Counted from the stretch's first letter, positions 1 to 14,187 are shown. The stretch: DNA of 64,000 bases from VAZQ01 sp035293945 (GCA_035293945.1 DATGLV010000011.1:372001-436000); one strand, 5' to 3'. Notes: generated from the sequence alone by a model not told the origin. Program-made: numbers and translations.

Positions 1-1636
<1,636 letters not shown>

Positions 1637-1852
1637 TGTGTTCTCCGTAGGGAGCTATCGTTTTTCGGAAGCCGCCGGCAGATGAAGCACGCCAAGTGGG
1701 ACCCTCTGCCCCGCATCGGTCGCGCTCGACGATCTGTCGCCCGCCGTCCTTTCATCATTTTGGAGCGTGCTCCGATCTGAAAGATCGCAATACGCTCCGC
1801 TTCTGTTGCGTAGGCGCATTCCTGATTTTCCGGAACACGCGCCGTCGGCCTG

Positions 1853-5980
<4,128 letters not shown>

Positions 5981-6059
5981 GCTTTTTTCTCACCTCGTCG
6001 AACCGGCGGGACCGGGACGACTCTCCAGAAAGCCGCAATCCATCGCGACCATCGGGACA

Positions 6060-6126
6060 GGCGTCGAACCCGCACCGTTCATGCGTTTATGATCCGGCTT
6101 CGAGGCCGGATCGGCCAATTGAGTTA
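6060..6126 (-). other. tRNA-like remnant between rplL and rpoB
   Basis: On the minus strand TAACTCAATTGG (6126-6115) matches the tRNA A-box consensus at 11 of 12 positions, and GGTTCGACGCC (6070-6060) is a perfect B-box. A T-stem of five pairs (three GC or CG, two GU) can form around it. Between the boxes is a perfect hairpin, GATCCGGC/GCCGGATC, with a six-base loop CTCGAA where a tRNA needs seven. No acceptor stem pairs. I regard it as a decayed tRNA or a tRNA-like processing element, not a working tRNA. Confidence 0.35.
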
Positions 6127-6342
6127 ATCGAGTTATTCGCAACCAACCGCCACTAACCACCGCAAGCGGCCATTTGGGGCAATTCCGGGGCGACCCGAAA
6201 CCGCTGTTTCGTTTAGATTTGCTCAGGCCCGGCTGTCGCAACTCTACCTACGCGTCAATCTGCACGCGGTTCCGTACGCTTGCCAACTCGGCGCCCGATC
6301 GCCGTACGGATCGATCGACACGCCCTCCCCTTCCGATCCTGA

Positions 6343-6370
6343 CCCCGGGACCGCCGTCGGCGGCCCGGGG
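6343..6370 (-). terminator. hairpin downstream of rplL, terminator or attenuator
   Basis: Arms of 13 and 12 bases pair with a single bulged base around a three-base loop, 20 bases after the rplL stop. No T-run follows on the minus strand. It therefore looks more like an attenuator or RNA-stabilising hairpin than a full intrinsic terminator, consistent with partial read-through into rpoB. Confidence 0.5.
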
Positions 6371-6390
6371 GCCAGCGCGAAACGGATGTA

Positions 6391-6768
6391 CTATTTCAGC
6401 TCGACCTTGGCGCCGACCTTTTCCAGGGTGGCCTTGATCTTATCGGCTTCTTCTTTGTTCACGCCTTCCTTGACTGGCTTGGGCGCGCCTTCAACCAAGT
6501 CCTTGGCCTCCTTGAGGCCGAGCCCGGTGAGCGCGCGGACCTCCTTGATCACCTCGATCTTCTTCTCGCCGGCCGCGGCGAGCACGACCGTGAACTCGGT
6601 CTTCTCCTCGGCCGGAGCGGCAGCCGCTCCAGCGCCCGGTCCCGCCGCCACTGCAACCGCGGCAGCCGCTGAGACCCCCCACTTCTCTTCAAGCATCCGC
6701 GCGAGATCAGCCGCTTCGAGCACGGTCAGGCTCGAAAGATCATCAACGATTTTCTGCAGATCAGCCAT
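6391..6768 (-). CDS. rplL: 50S ribosomal protein L7/L12
   Basis: 125-residue stalk protein that recruits translation GTPases to the ribosome. The N-terminal dimerisation domain (MADLQKIVDDLSSLTVLEAA) is followed by an alanine/glycine-rich hinge near residues 38-55. The C-terminal factor-binding domain contains the conserved EVRALTGLGLKEAKDLVEGA. Length and domain order are standard. An AGGGAAAG ribosome-binding site precedes the ATG. It lies 46 bases after rplJ, the usual L10-L12 pair. Confidence 0.97.
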   Translation of the reverse strand: MADLQKIVDDLSSLTVLEAADLARMLEEKWGVSAAAAVAVAAGPGAGAAAAPAEEKTEFTVVLAAAGEKKIEVIKEVRALTGLGLKEAKDLVEGAPKPVKEGVNKEEADKIKATLEKVGAKVELK

Positions 6769-6814
6769 TTTCTTTCCCTATCAATTTGAACCTTTCCGAG
6801 CTTGCAAAGTGGCC

Positions 6815-7333
6815 TCAGGCCGCTTCGCCTTTAGTGGCGTGGGCCTGCACCACGCGCGCAAGCTTTGCGGCCGGAGCATTGACCAGCTGAGCAACCTTGG
6901 TCGCCGGAGCCTGCAACAGGCCGACGATCTTCCCACGCAACTCATCCAGCGAAGGCAACGAGGCAAGAACCTTGATGCCATCCGGGTTGAGCGCGGTCTT
7001 GCCCATCGCCCCGCCGAGAATCACGAATTTCTCGTTATTCTTAGCGAAGTCGTTGGCGACCTTGGGCGCAGCCACCGGATCGCGCGAATACGCAATCACG
7101 GTTGGTCCCTTAAGCAGAGGCATGACCACTGCCGCGCCGGTACCCTCCAGCGCAATCTTGGCGAGACGGTTCTTCGCGACCTTCACGGCAGCGCCAGCCT
7201 GTTTCATCTGCTTGCGCAGAGTTTGCATCTGGGCAACGGTGAGGCCGGCATAATGAGCCACGACCACGACATTGGTGTCCTTGAAGACACCGTTCAGCTC
7301 CGCGACGAGCTCTTTCTTAGCAGCTCGATCCAC
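6815..7333 (-). CDS. rplJ: 50S ribosomal protein L10 (GTG start)
   Basis: 172-residue protein that anchors L7/L12 dimers at the base of the ribosomal stalk and usually represses its own mRNA. The N terminus MDRAAKKELVAELNG is typical of alphaproteobacterial L10 and follows a GTG start codon; GGAAAGAG upstream can serve as ribosome-binding site. The C-terminal alanine-rich helix that binds L12 is present. A 586-base leader separates it from rplA, long enough for an L10-binding regulatory structure and its own promoter. Confidence 0.96.
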   Translation of the reverse strand: MDRAAKKELVAELNGVFKDTNVVVVAHYAGLTVAQMQTLRKQMKQAGAAVKVAKNRLAKIALEGTGAAVVMPLLKGPTVIAYSRDPVAAPKVANDFAKNNEKFVILGGAMGKTALNPDGIKVLASLPSLDELRGKIVGLLQAPATKVAQLVNAPAAKLARVVQAHATKGEAA

Positions 7334-7545
7334 TTGGCAAGCTCTTTCCGGTTTGGCGGCCCGAATTGATCTCCAGATCCTTCACGAGACCGCCGGTTGC
7401 GACCAGCCGCTCTTCCAAGCGGCGCTCCTGGTGATCCTGCCCCTCGCGTGCGGGCAAGCCCGCGCACAAGTTGGTTCGAACCGGTCGCGAGCCAAGCCAA
7501 GCCGGCGGCCCTTTACGGTCTCGACCCGTCTATGCAGGAAATTAA

Positions 7546-7561
7546 GCCGGGCACGCCCGGC
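7546..7561 (-). promoter_or_regulatory. short hairpin in the rplJ leader
   Basis: GCCGGGC and GCCCGGC pair perfectly around a two-base turn, followed on the minus strand by TTAATTTCC. It sits about 210 bases upstream of the rplJ start. It could be part of an L10-responsive leader or a weak terminator; the sequence does not distinguish these. Confidence 0.3.
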
Positions 7562-7761
7562 ACCTGCAGTCTTGGACAGGAACCGCTGCTTCGAAATCGA
7601 ATTGATATCGTGCTCGACGTTGTCAATCGCGCTTGATACCGGATCGATGCCGCAGCTGCGGGTGCCTTCAAAAAACGCGACAGGTGTTCCCCCTCCCAGA
7701 ATAAATCCCGCAGGAATTGTTCCAAGAGGTCGAAGCCCACCTATTTTGAAGGACGCATGAA

Positions 7762-7790
7762 GGCGCGCCGACAACTTGGGCCGGCGCGCC
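7762..7790 (-). terminator. hairpin downstream of rplA
   Basis: Nine-base arms (CGGCGCGCC type) pair perfectly around an 11-base loop about 130 bases beyond the rplA stop. No T-run follows, so termination may be partial. The placement suggests it separates the rplKA and rplJL transcription units. Confidence 0.4.
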
Positions 7791-7919
7791 CATCGCCTAT
7801 TTAGTGGATCGGCGGGTCCTTGCCAAGCCCTTAATGTCGCCGCCAGCGCATAAAAACCCCATAATTTCCAATACGCTTACGCGCAGCGGCCGATCGCCTC
7901 AGGGCCCCGACCGGCCACC

Positions 7920-8630
7920 TCAGCTCGCGGTCGTCGCCGCAAACAGCGAGGACGGCTCGACCTTGACCCCCGGCCCCATGGTCGAGGAGACCGCCACGCG
8001 CTGGATATATGTGCCCTTGGCGCCCGAAGGCTTTGCCTTTTGAACCGCATCCGCAAAGGCCTTCACATTCTCAACGAGCTTGTCGGCTGAGAACGAAGCC
8101 TTACCAACGCCGGCCTGCACAATGCCGGCTTTTTCCACGCGGAATTCGACTGAGCCGCCTTTGGCGCCTTTGACGGCGCCGGCAACATCCATGGTCACGG
8201 TGCCGACCCGAGGATTGGGCATCAGGCCGCGCGGGCCGAGCACCTTCCCGAGGCGGCCAACCAGTCCCATAAGGTCAGGAGTCGCAATGCAGCGGTCGAA
8301 ATCGATCGTCCCTCCCTGCACTTTTTCCACTAGGTCTTCGGCGCCCACCACATCGGCACCAGCGGCCCGCGCCTCGTCGGCCTTCGCGCCACGGGCAAAT
8401 ACCCCGACCCTGACCGCCCGGCCGGAGCCGTTGGGAAGGTTGACCACGCCGCGCACCATTTGGTCGGAGTGGCGCGGGTCGACCCCGAGATTCATCGCCA
8501 CCTCGATCGTCTCGTCGAACTTGGCGGTGGCGCGCTCCTTGATCATCTTGATCGCCGCATCAATCGGGTAAAGCTTCATGCGATCAATGCCTTCGCGCGA
8601 CTTTTGCGTTCTTTTTCCGTGCTGCACCAT
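7920..8630 (-). CDS. rplA: 50S ribosomal protein L1
   Basis: 236-residue protein of the mobile L1 stalk, which helps release deacylated tRNA from the E site and in many bacteria represses the rplKA mRNA. It begins MVQHGKRTQKSREGIDRMK, matching the family start, with an AAGGA ribosome-binding site. The conserved patch TPDLMGLVGRLGKVLGPRGL followed by MPNPRVGT is intact. It follows rplK after only five bases, so the two are translationally linked. Confidence 0.97.
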   Translation of the reverse strand: MVQHGKRTQKSREGIDRMKLYPIDAAIKMIKERATAKFDETIEVAMNLGVDPRHSDQMVRGVVNLPNGSGRAVRVGVFARGAKADEARAAGADVVGAEDLVEKVQGGTIDFDRCIATPDLMGLVGRLGKVLGPRGLMPNPRVGTVTMDVAGAVKGAKGGSVEFRVEKAGIVQAGVGKASFSADKLVENVKAFADAVQKAKPSGAKGTYIQRVAVSSTMGPGVKVEPSSLFAATTAS

Positions 8631-8635
8631 GGTCC

Positions 8636-9064
8636 TTACTCCTTGACCTCGATGCCCATCGAGCGGGCCGATCCCTCGATCATGCGCATGGCCGCCTCGA
8701 TCGTATCGCAGTTGAGATCTTTCATCTTCTTCTGCGCAATTTCCTCGACCTGCGCCTTGGTCACGGCGCCAGCCTTCTCGCGGCCGGGCGTCTTCGATCC
8801 GCTGTCGAGCTTGGCGGCCTTCTTAATGAAGTAAGAGACCGGGGGGGTCTTCATTTCGAAGGTGAATGACCGATCCTGGTAGGCCGTGATGATCACGGGG
8901 ATCGGCATGCCCTTTTCCATGCCCTGGGTCTGTGCATTGAAGGCCTTGCAGAACTCCATGATGTTGAGACCGCGCTGGCCGAGCGCGGGCCCGATCGGCG
9001 GGGATGGATTGGCGGACCCCGCCGGCACCTGCAATTTAAGATATCCGGTGATTTTCTTCGCCAT
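8636..9064 (-). CDS. rplK: 50S ribosomal protein L11
   Basis: 142-residue protein of the GTPase-associated centre. The N-terminal domain has the proline-rich segment PAGSANPSPPIGPALGQRG, including the residues where thiostrepton resistance usually arises. The C-terminal 23S-binding domain ends in ARSMGIEVKE. Length is standard. An AGGAG site lies before the ATG, and a second CAGGAGCA copy lies about 14 bases further upstream. First gene of the rplKA pair. Confidence 0.97.
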   Translation of the reverse strand: MAKKITGYLKLQVPAGSANPSPPIGPALGQRGLNIMEFCKAFNAQTQGMEKGMPIPVIITAYQDRSFTFEMKTPPVSYFIKKAAKLDSGSKTPGREKAGAVTKAQVEEIAQKKMKDLNCDTIEAAMRMIEGSARSMGIEVKE

Positions 9065-9268
9065 TGCCTTGCTCCTGAAGCGTGCTCCTGACGCTTGCTA
9101 CTCAAGGACGACCACGCGCTTTGCTCGCGGCCGCCGGTTCAGGGGTCGTGGTTCGGATTTTGAGCGGTAGGCGGCCGCCCTCACCTTCCACGCTCGCTAA
9201 CGGAAGGCTTGCTTCCTGCCCTCCGCATTCGTCATGCCGGCTCGCGCCCGCTCCGACAACTACAAACC

Positions 9269-9799
9269 CTAAAGCTTCTCCACTTGCCCGAACTCCAGCT
9301 CGACCGGGGTCGCGCGGCCGAAGATCGAGACCGCGACCTTGAGCCGCGAGCGGCCGTCGTCGACTTCCTCGACCGTGCCGTTGAACGAGGCAAATGGTCC
9401 ATCCGACACGCGCACCTGCTCACCAACCTCGAAGGAGATCGAGGGCTTGGGCCGCTCAATGCCTTCCTGAACCTGATGCATGATGCGCGCGGCTTCGGCG
9501 TCCGAGATCGGCATGGGCTTGTTGTCGGCACCCAGAAAGCCCGTCACTTTCGGGGTGTTCTTGATCAGGTGATAGGCCTCGTCGGTCAGGTCCATCTTCA
9601 CCAGCACATAGCCGGGAAAGAATTTGCGCTCGGCATCCACCTTCTGGCCGCGGCGCACTTCGACGACCTTTTCGGTCGGCACCATGATCTCCTCGAAGAG
9701 GTGCTCGAGATGCCGCTGCTTGGCCTGCTCACGGATGGACTCCGCCACCTTCCGCTCGAAGTTGGAATAGGCCTGCACGATGTACCAGCGCATGCTCAT
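9269..9799 (-). CDS. nusG: transcription termination/antitermination factor NusG
   Basis: 176-residue elongation factor that binds RNA polymerase through its NGN domain and Rho or ribosomal protein S10 through its KOW domain. The NGN core begins RWYIVQAYSNFERKVAESI, and FFPGYVLVKMDL is the family hallmark. The C-terminal KOW domain includes VRVSDGPFASFNGTVEEV. Two ATG codons two residues apart could serve as start; the upstream one is used here. It lies 22 bases after secE. Confidence 0.97.
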   Translation of the reverse strand: MSMRWYIVQAYSNFERKVAESIREQAKQRHLEHLFEEIMVPTEKVVEVRRGQKVDAERKFFPGYVLVKMDLTDEAYHLIKNTPKVTGFLGADNKPMPISDAEAARIMHQVQEGIERPKPSISFEVGEQVRVSDGPFASFNGTVEEVDDGRSRLKVAVSIFGRATPVELEFGQVEKL

Positions 9800-9821
9800 G
9801 GCCGCAAAGTCCGTCCGCCTG

Positions 9822-10019
9822 TCAGCTGCCGATGCCGAGAAGATAAGTCACGACCAGACGCATCACTTGGTCAGCAACGAGAAAGAACACGGAGGCGACT
9901 GCAACCATCACGAACACCATCGCGGTGGTGATGGCAGTCTCGCGCCGCGTCGGCCAAGTGACTTTCTCGGCTTCCGCGCGCACCTCCTGCAGGAACTTGA
10001 ATGGGTTGATTTTTGCCAT
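9822..10019 (-). CDS. secE: preprotein translocase subunit SecE
   Basis: 65-residue single-span form of the SecYEG channel subunit, the short version typical of alphaproteobacteria. MAKINPFKFLQEVRAEAEKV is followed by the conserved amphipathic helix with TWPTRRET and one transmembrane helix (VFVMVAVASVFFLVADQVM). A longer reading frame exists upstream, but the MAKINPF start has an AAGGAA ribosome-binding site and family support. It is the first protein gene after tRNA-Trp and precedes nusG. Confidence 0.95.
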   Translation of the reverse strand: MAKINPFKFLQEVRAEAEKVTWPTRRETAITTAMVFVMVAVASVFFLVADQVMRLVVTYLLGIGS

Positions 10020-10149
10020 GATTCCTTGTGCCGCCCCGGGGCGGCGTGAGCGCACTGCGCCCGCCTTATTACCGATTCGCGTGCAAACGTGCCTCTATAA
10101 CGCGTCTCTATATATGTCGTCGGGTGTCCAGTGCAGCCCGTCTTAAGCC

Positions 10150-10225
10150 TGGCAGGAGTGGAGGGACTCGAACCCCCAACCCCCGGTTTTGGAGACCGGT
10201 GCTCTAGCCATTGAGCTACACTCCT
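10150..10225 (-). tRNA. tRNA-Trp (anticodon CCA)
   Basis: Complete 76-nt tRNA including an encoded CCA end. The acceptor stem AGGAGTG pairs with CACTCCT, the D-arm is GCTC/GAGC, the anticodon loop CTCCAAA gives CCA, and the T-loop is TTCGAGT. Its place upstream of secE and nusG is a conserved alphaproteobacterial arrangement. Confidence 0.97.
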
Positions 10226-10341
10226 CCGGAAGCGATTGCGGCGGCTCCCAGGATCAACCCTCGGGTCCGCCGCAGCCTGTTAAATGCATGATCGAGGGCC
10301 GCAATGCAAGCCCGATCGGTCCCGCGAGGCCAAGCACGCGA

Positions 10342-10929
10342 TTAATCCGGCGATCGCAGCCAAGCGATCACGTCCGTAGCGCTGCGATCAGGCGGGAAGA
10401 CCGGATAGAACACTTTGCTGATGACACCGTCGTCGAGCACCATGGTGAGGCGGCGCAAGAGCACCATCCCGTCGACCGTGAAGGTCGGCAGATCTAGCGC
10501 TCGCTTCAGCTCGAGCCGGGCATCGGAGAGAAGCGCAAAGGGCAACCGCAACCGCTCCACTACCTCGCGCTGATCTTCGCGGGCCTGGGCCGAGAGCCCG
10601 TAGACGCGGGCAACCCCAAGCGCGCGGAGCTCGCCCAAGTGGTCGCGAAAGCCGCAAGCCTGCGGCGTGCAGCCGCGCGCCCCGGGAATCGCATCCCACC
10701 CTGTCGGCAAGGCCTCGCCCGGCCTCCCGGTGCGCGGATAGGCGTAGACAAGGCTTCGCCCGGTCGCCGGCAACAGATTGACGGAGGTGCCATCGGTTGC
10801 CGGCAGCGCGAGATCGGGCCAGGTTCGGCCGACAAGATGGCGCGCCGCGCCGTCATCGACCGGCACGGGCAAGTCCGCTGGCAGCTCGAGAGGATTCTGC
10901 AGCACCGCGTTCATGGGAGGCCGCGCCAT
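10342..10929 (-). CDS. PrxQ/BCP-like peroxiredoxin
   Basis: 195-residue thioredoxin-fold protein of the AhpC/TSA superfamily. Near residue 85 the segment GCTPQACGFRDHLGEL has the C-x4-C arrangement of PrxQ/BCP peroxiredoxins, with peroxidatic and resolving cysteines on one helix. The strand before it (LVYAYPRTGRPGE) matches the family. It probably reduces hydrogen peroxide or organic peroxides in the cytoplasm. No signal peptide is seen. Start is uncertain: ATG 10929 and ATG 10914 are both possible and neither has a strong ribosome-binding site. Confidence 0.8.
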   Translation of the reverse strand: MARPPMNAVLQNPLELPADLPVPVDDGAARHLVGRTWPDLALPATDGTSVNLLPATGRSLVYAYPRTGRPGEALPTGWDAIPGARGCTPQACGFRDHLGELRALGVARVYGLSAQAREDQREVVERLRLPFALLSDARLELKRALDLPTFTVDGMVLLRRLTMVLDDGVISKVFYPVFPPDRSATDVIAWLRSPD

Positions 10930-10946
10930 TGGCTGGCAAAGATCGC

Positions 10947-11177
10947 TTAAGACTGCTTGCCCCTGCCTTTTGCCGAATTGCTCTCACGAGCCTTGGGGCT
11001 TCGCGTATTGGCAGGCTTGGTCTCCGGCGCCTCGCCCACGGAGGCCGTTTTGGCAGCAATTTCGGCCACCGGTTCATCGGCCGACCGGCGCGCGCGGAAC
11101 CGCTCCAACGCAGCCTTTTTGGCATCGGTCGCCGCGCTCTTGCGTTCGAGATAGCTCGGGTCCTTGAAGCCACTCAT
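10947..11177 (-). CDS. small DUF6481-like protein
   Basis: 76-residue, highly charged protein beginning MSGFKDPSYLERKSAATDAK, with lysine/alanine/arginine-rich helical sequence throughout. From memory this resembles the DUF6481 family of small alphaproteobacterial proteins of unknown function. AAGGAA lies at proper spacing before the ATG. No membrane segment or enzyme motif. It lies just upstream of the peroxiredoxin gene on the same strand (17-base gap), so the two are probably co-transcribed. Confidence 0.65.
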   Translation of the reverse strand: MSGFKDPSYLERKSAATDAKKAALERFRARRSADEPVAEIAAKTASVGEAPETKPANTRSPKARESNSAKGRGKQS

Positions 11178-11243
11178 CGCGCACGTTCCTTCCCGTCTGC
11201 CGCCACTGACCAATCTAGCACAAAACCTGGCCATGAGAATCAG

Positions 11244-11267
11244 GCGGGAGGGCTTTTGCCCTCCCGC
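11244..11267 (-). terminator. perfect 10-bp hairpin after the cytochrome c gene
   Basis: GCGGGAGGGC and GCCCTCCCGC pair perfectly around a four-base loop, 30 bases beyond the cytochrome stop. No T-run follows on the minus strand, so it is a strong hairpin that may terminate with help or protect the 3' end. Confidence 0.6.
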
Positions 11268-11297
11268 AACCCGACTCGCCCCGTGGCGCCAAGTCGA

Positions 11298-11867
11298 TCA
11301 GAGGCTCGCTATGTAATGAGCGATCGTTTCGCGATCGGCAGGCGACATCTCCTGCATGATCTTGACCATGTCCATATTGTTGGTGCGGGTGCCATCGGCG
11401 AACGCGTTCATCTGCTTGATCAGATATTCGTAAGTCTGACCGGCGAGCCGCGGCGCGGGCGCGCCACCAACAAATCCCTGCTGATGACAGGCAACGCATT
11501 GGGCGACATTCGGCACGCTGGCAGGTGCAGCTGGAGCCGGGCCGGTTCGCGCCGGCCACATCTTGCTCGCGAAATAATGCGCCGCCGGCCGTAGCTCATC
11601 CTGGGACAGGGTCTTGGCCATCGACGCCATGATTGGGCTCGGACGATCGCCCGCCCGATAGTCGTGTAGCTGCTTCGTCAGGTAATTCTCAAATTGGCCC
11701 CAGATGATCGGCATGGTCTTCGGATCCATTGGCTGGCCGGTTTGACCGTGGCATGAACCGCAGACCTGCAATTTTGCCTCGAGGGCGTCTTGGGCGAGGG
11801 CCGGGGCGCCGAGCGCCGCAGTGATGATGAGAGCGCCAAAAATACGCGAAACGTGCTTGTTGACCAT
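11298..11867 (-). CDS. secreted di-heme cytochrome c (cytochrome c4-like)
   Basis: 189-residue periplasmic electron carrier. A signal peptide (MVNKHVSRIFGALIITAALG, cleaved near ALAQ) precedes two class I cytochrome domains with heme sites CGSCH (about residue 37) and CVACH (about residue 123). Likely methionine ligands are MASMAKTLS and MVKIMQEMS. The frame continues upstream to 12,170, but that extension lacks cytochrome or signal character, so the ATG before the signal peptide is preferred. It stands apart from the Alternative Complex III operon and could shuttle electrons to an oxidase. Confidence 0.88.
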   Translation of the reverse strand: MVNKHVSRIFGALIITAALGAPALAQDALEAKLQVCGSCHGQTGQPMDPKTMPIIWGQFENYLTKQLHDYRAGDRPSPIMASMAKTLSQDELRPAAHYFASKMWPARTGPAPAAPASVPNVAQCVACHQQGFVGGAPAPRLAGQTYEYLIKQMNAFADGTRTNNMDMVKIMQEMSPADRETIAHYIASL

Positions 11868-12335
11868 GGTTTGCACACCGTTGTTCGAAGCCAGCGGTCC
11901 CGGGATCGCCGCTGAGGCCGCGTAGACATGCCGCACTCGCAGGTCAGGCGCAAGGCCTCTGGCGGCGATTGCGCCCACGCGGCGGGACTCCGCTAACAAA
12001 CTGTGGCGGCGCGGCAGATGCCTCAGCGAGGAGGCGGTTTGAATGCCGCAGCGCCGCAAACAGGTGCTGCCGGCCGCCGGGCAGCAGATTGGCGTGAACT
12101 CTAGTCGGTGAAGCTCTCTGCGACCGGTTGACGCCAAGGATGCCGCACGCGCAGTGTTCCAGGTCGTCAACCACTATATTGACCCTAGTCAGGCGGGGAA
12201 CGTGCGCGACGCTCTCCCCAAGGAGGCGCGCGCTTTGGCTGGAAACTGAAGGCGGCGAGAGGATCGGGACAGCCGCTAATCGCGGCGGCGCGTCCCCCCC
12301 GTTCAGCCTCTCGAATGCTCCGGCGATAGCGGTCG
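11868..12335. other. intergenic region upstream of the cytochrome c gene
   Basis: 468 bases with no supported gene. The cytochrome reading frame continues into part of it without protein-like character. It must hold the cytochrome promoter and the 3' end of the next gene, but I see no clear promoter motif or strong terminator. Confidence 0.5.
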
Positions 12336-13184
12336 CTATTTGCCCCGATTGAAATACTTCAAATCGGGCGGCGGTTGGTCCTTCTTGATCGGCATGATCG
12401 TGCCGTCGGCGCTCAGGTAATAGACTTGGCTGCCGATCGTGACCCAGGTCTGACCTTCAATACAATTATTCTCGCCCCAAACGACGTTCGGCAGGTGGCG
12501 ATACGTCTTCATGACCGTCCAAGGCCGCGTCAGAGAGTTGTCGATGGTGGTCATCTCATCGTGGAGGAGTCCGGGCTTCTCTTTATCGAGGAACAGGCGC
12601 TCATTGATGACGCCCTCGTCGTCGTCGGCCATGGGCATGCCGCTTTGGTCCCAGGTGCGCGGGTTGCGCACATGGCGGGTCTCGATCAGAAGCTCGTCAT
12701 AGCGGCCGGTGCCGGCCCGATCGATCCATCGGCCGATCGAGTAACCCGGGAACGTCGTGTCATCGGGCGTGAACGCGGGCCAGGCGCGTCCGTCGGTATA
12801 GATGCGGCGTGGCGCATAGTCGTTGCGGTCGAACAGGATGTGGGTCACGCCCGGTGTGATCAGGAATTCCATGCGGGCGACGCCGGACATCATCCGCGGC
12901 ATGCCGGGCGGCCGGCAGCTATAAGCCATGTCCAGGCCCATGCCGCCTTCATCCTGATCCTTGATGCTAGCCTCGAACCGTGCCTGGTACTCGGGCTTGA
13001 GCGGAGCCTGCTGTTGGCGAATCGGCTTGCTCATATCGTAGCGCGGCTGTCCGCCATCGGGCAGCCAGGTCCATTGGCCCGACCAATCGGGATATTGGCC
13101 TTGTTCTTGCGCTGATGCCGCAGCCATCATGGCGCCGAGCACGCCAGCAATCACAAGTGAAGTGATACCGCTTCGATTTGTCAT
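12336..13184 (-). CDS. secreted protein of unknown function
   Basis: 282-residue protein with a clear signal peptide (MTNRSGITSLVIAGVLGAMM, cleavage near AAASAQ). The mature part begins YPDWSGQWTWLPDGGQPRYD. It has no recognisable catalytic motif, is rich in tryptophan, aspartate and proline, and has segments such as ARMEFLITPGVTHILFDRND and RPWTVMKTYRHLP that suggest a beta-rich periplasmic fold. I recall similar unnamed proteins in alphaproteobacteria but cannot assign a function. No operon partner is evident. Confidence 0.75.
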   Translation of the reverse strand: MTNRSGITSLVIAGVLGAMMAAASAQEQGQYPDWSGQWTWLPDGGQPRYDMSKPIRQQQAPLKPEYQARFEASIKDQDEGGMGLDMAYSCRPPGMPRMMSGVARMEFLITPGVTHILFDRNDYAPRRIYTDGRAWPAFTPDDTTFPGYSIGRWIDRAGTGRYDELLIETRHVRNPRTWDQSGMPMADDDEGVINERLFLDKEKPGLLHDEMTTIDNSLTRPWTVMKTYRHLPNVVWGENNCIEGQTWVTIGSQVYYLSADGTIMPIKKDQPPPDLKYFNRGK

Positions 13185-14089
13185 GTTGCTATCCCGGGTG
13201 TCCCCGCTGCTGAAGCCCGTGAAACATCTTGGCAGCCCTTTGACACGAGCTTCGGAGACAAAGAGGCGTTAAAGCCCTGGACGCTGTCACGGCATCCGGA
13301 GCAGCACAGTATTTGAAACGCATTGAGCTCTTCGCATCAAGCGCTTGCCTCGTGCCACATGAGAAGAGGGACCCTCCCTACCGGGACATTGCTCCGTCCG
13401 AAGGGTTCCAAGCAGAGCGCTCACCGACAGGAAAATTCTGTTGATTCGCAGATTCTATCCATCTTGATGGCGCCTGCCCGTGCAGCGGACCAAAGGACGC
13501 AGTTGTCTCCCGGAACGATTGCCTTGCTGAATCCTTCAATGAGCGTGCTGCGCAAGAGGAACCGGATGGTCACAGAAAAGGGCAAAGGCCTGCGCGGGCG
13601 CGACAAGACGCAAGGACAACTGCGCGACGTGCGCAGCGGAGCCTGCGATGACGCCGGCACGCACCGAGACCGTGACGCGGAACAACAAATGCAATCGCCG
13701 GAGCACGGGCACGTGGACCTTCCGGAAGGGCTGCGACGGCCGCCGGCGGGGCCCTACAACCGACGCACCGGGTTTGGCGCGAGGGCGTCCCACATTCCAG
13801 GGCCGTCCCGAACGAACGATCTGAGCCGAAGCACGGGACGACGATCTCCCAAGCCTTGAGGTATCTCCGGTAACTCACCAAGTCCGCGGCCGCGCTTGGC
13901 CACCGGATCAAAATGGCGCGATCCGCGTTTCCTCAAGAGAGTCCCGCAACCGGGTGCGCTCCGGCTCGATTCGCTTGTTGTTGGCTGCTCTTGCGAGGCA
14001 AACCGTTCGCAAGCCGCTTGCCTTCCCAAACGAGGCATTTTCGGGACCGCGCCAACAAGCCAGCAAGGACGCAACGTAGACTGTCAACG
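13185..14089. other. 905-base stretch with no recognisable gene
   Basis: Several overlapping open frames exist on both strands, but none has a recognisable motif, a good ribosome-binding site or a protein-like composition; the longest is arginine-rich and typical of GC-biased shadow reading. No tRNA, repeat array or mobile-element end is visible. It may be decayed DNA. Confidence 0.5.
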
Positions 14090-14178
14090 ATGGACGCGGC
14101 CGCCGCCCCCACTCCACCATCTGTCGAGGCAGAGCACTTCTACGTCGAAGCGCTGCAGGAGCTGCAAAATTCAACATC
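14090..14178 (+). pseudogene. displaced 5' end of the nucleotidyltransferase gene
   Basis: From ATG 14090 the frame reads MDAAAAPTPPSVEAEHFYVE and then ALQELQN, which I recognise as the usual N terminus of this nucleotidyltransferase family. It breaks at a run of four A (about 14166-14169). Restoring one A would join ALQELQK to FNIPHLVAGTYAVSAYTG, the start of the downstream frame. The cause is either a real one-base deletion or an assembly error. Confidence 0.6.
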
Positions 14179-14187
14179 CCGCATCTG

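Larger units (their letters stand above)
5981..6390. other. rplL-rpoB intergenic region (410 bases)
   Basis: No coding gene is supported. On the minus strand the spacer holds a strong GC-rich hairpin right after rplL, a perfect 8-bp hairpin at 6091-6112, and tRNA-like A-box and B-box motifs either side of that hairpin. In many bacteria the L12-to-beta spacer carries an attenuator and RNA-processing sites that lower rpoBC expression relative to the ribosomal proteins. The structures here would fit that role, but this is inference. Confidence 0.6.
7334..7919. other. rplA-rplJ intergenic leader (586 bases)
   Basis: No convincing gene is present. The spacer holds a 9-bp hairpin shortly after rplA (7762-7790), a short perfect hairpin (7546-7561), and TTGACA on the minus strand at 7626-7621 that could be the -35 element of an rplJ promoter, although a good -10 at 17 bases is not obvious. 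In many bacteria this position carries the L10 leader, to which the L10/L12 complex binds to control rplJL. I could not fold the whole leader, so that assignment is by position. Confidence 0.5.

Noticed and set aside
6060..6126. functional tRNA gene
   Set aside because: Acceptor stem does not pair and the anticodon loop has six bases; kept only as a tRNA-like remnant.
11868..12170. N-terminal extension of the cytochrome c frame
   Set aside because: Arginine-rich, not protein-like, and it would bury the signal peptide.
13323..13859. 178-codon plus-strand frame in the empty region
   Set aside because: No ribosome-binding site, no motif, low-complexity charged composition; overlapping frames on the other strand are no better.
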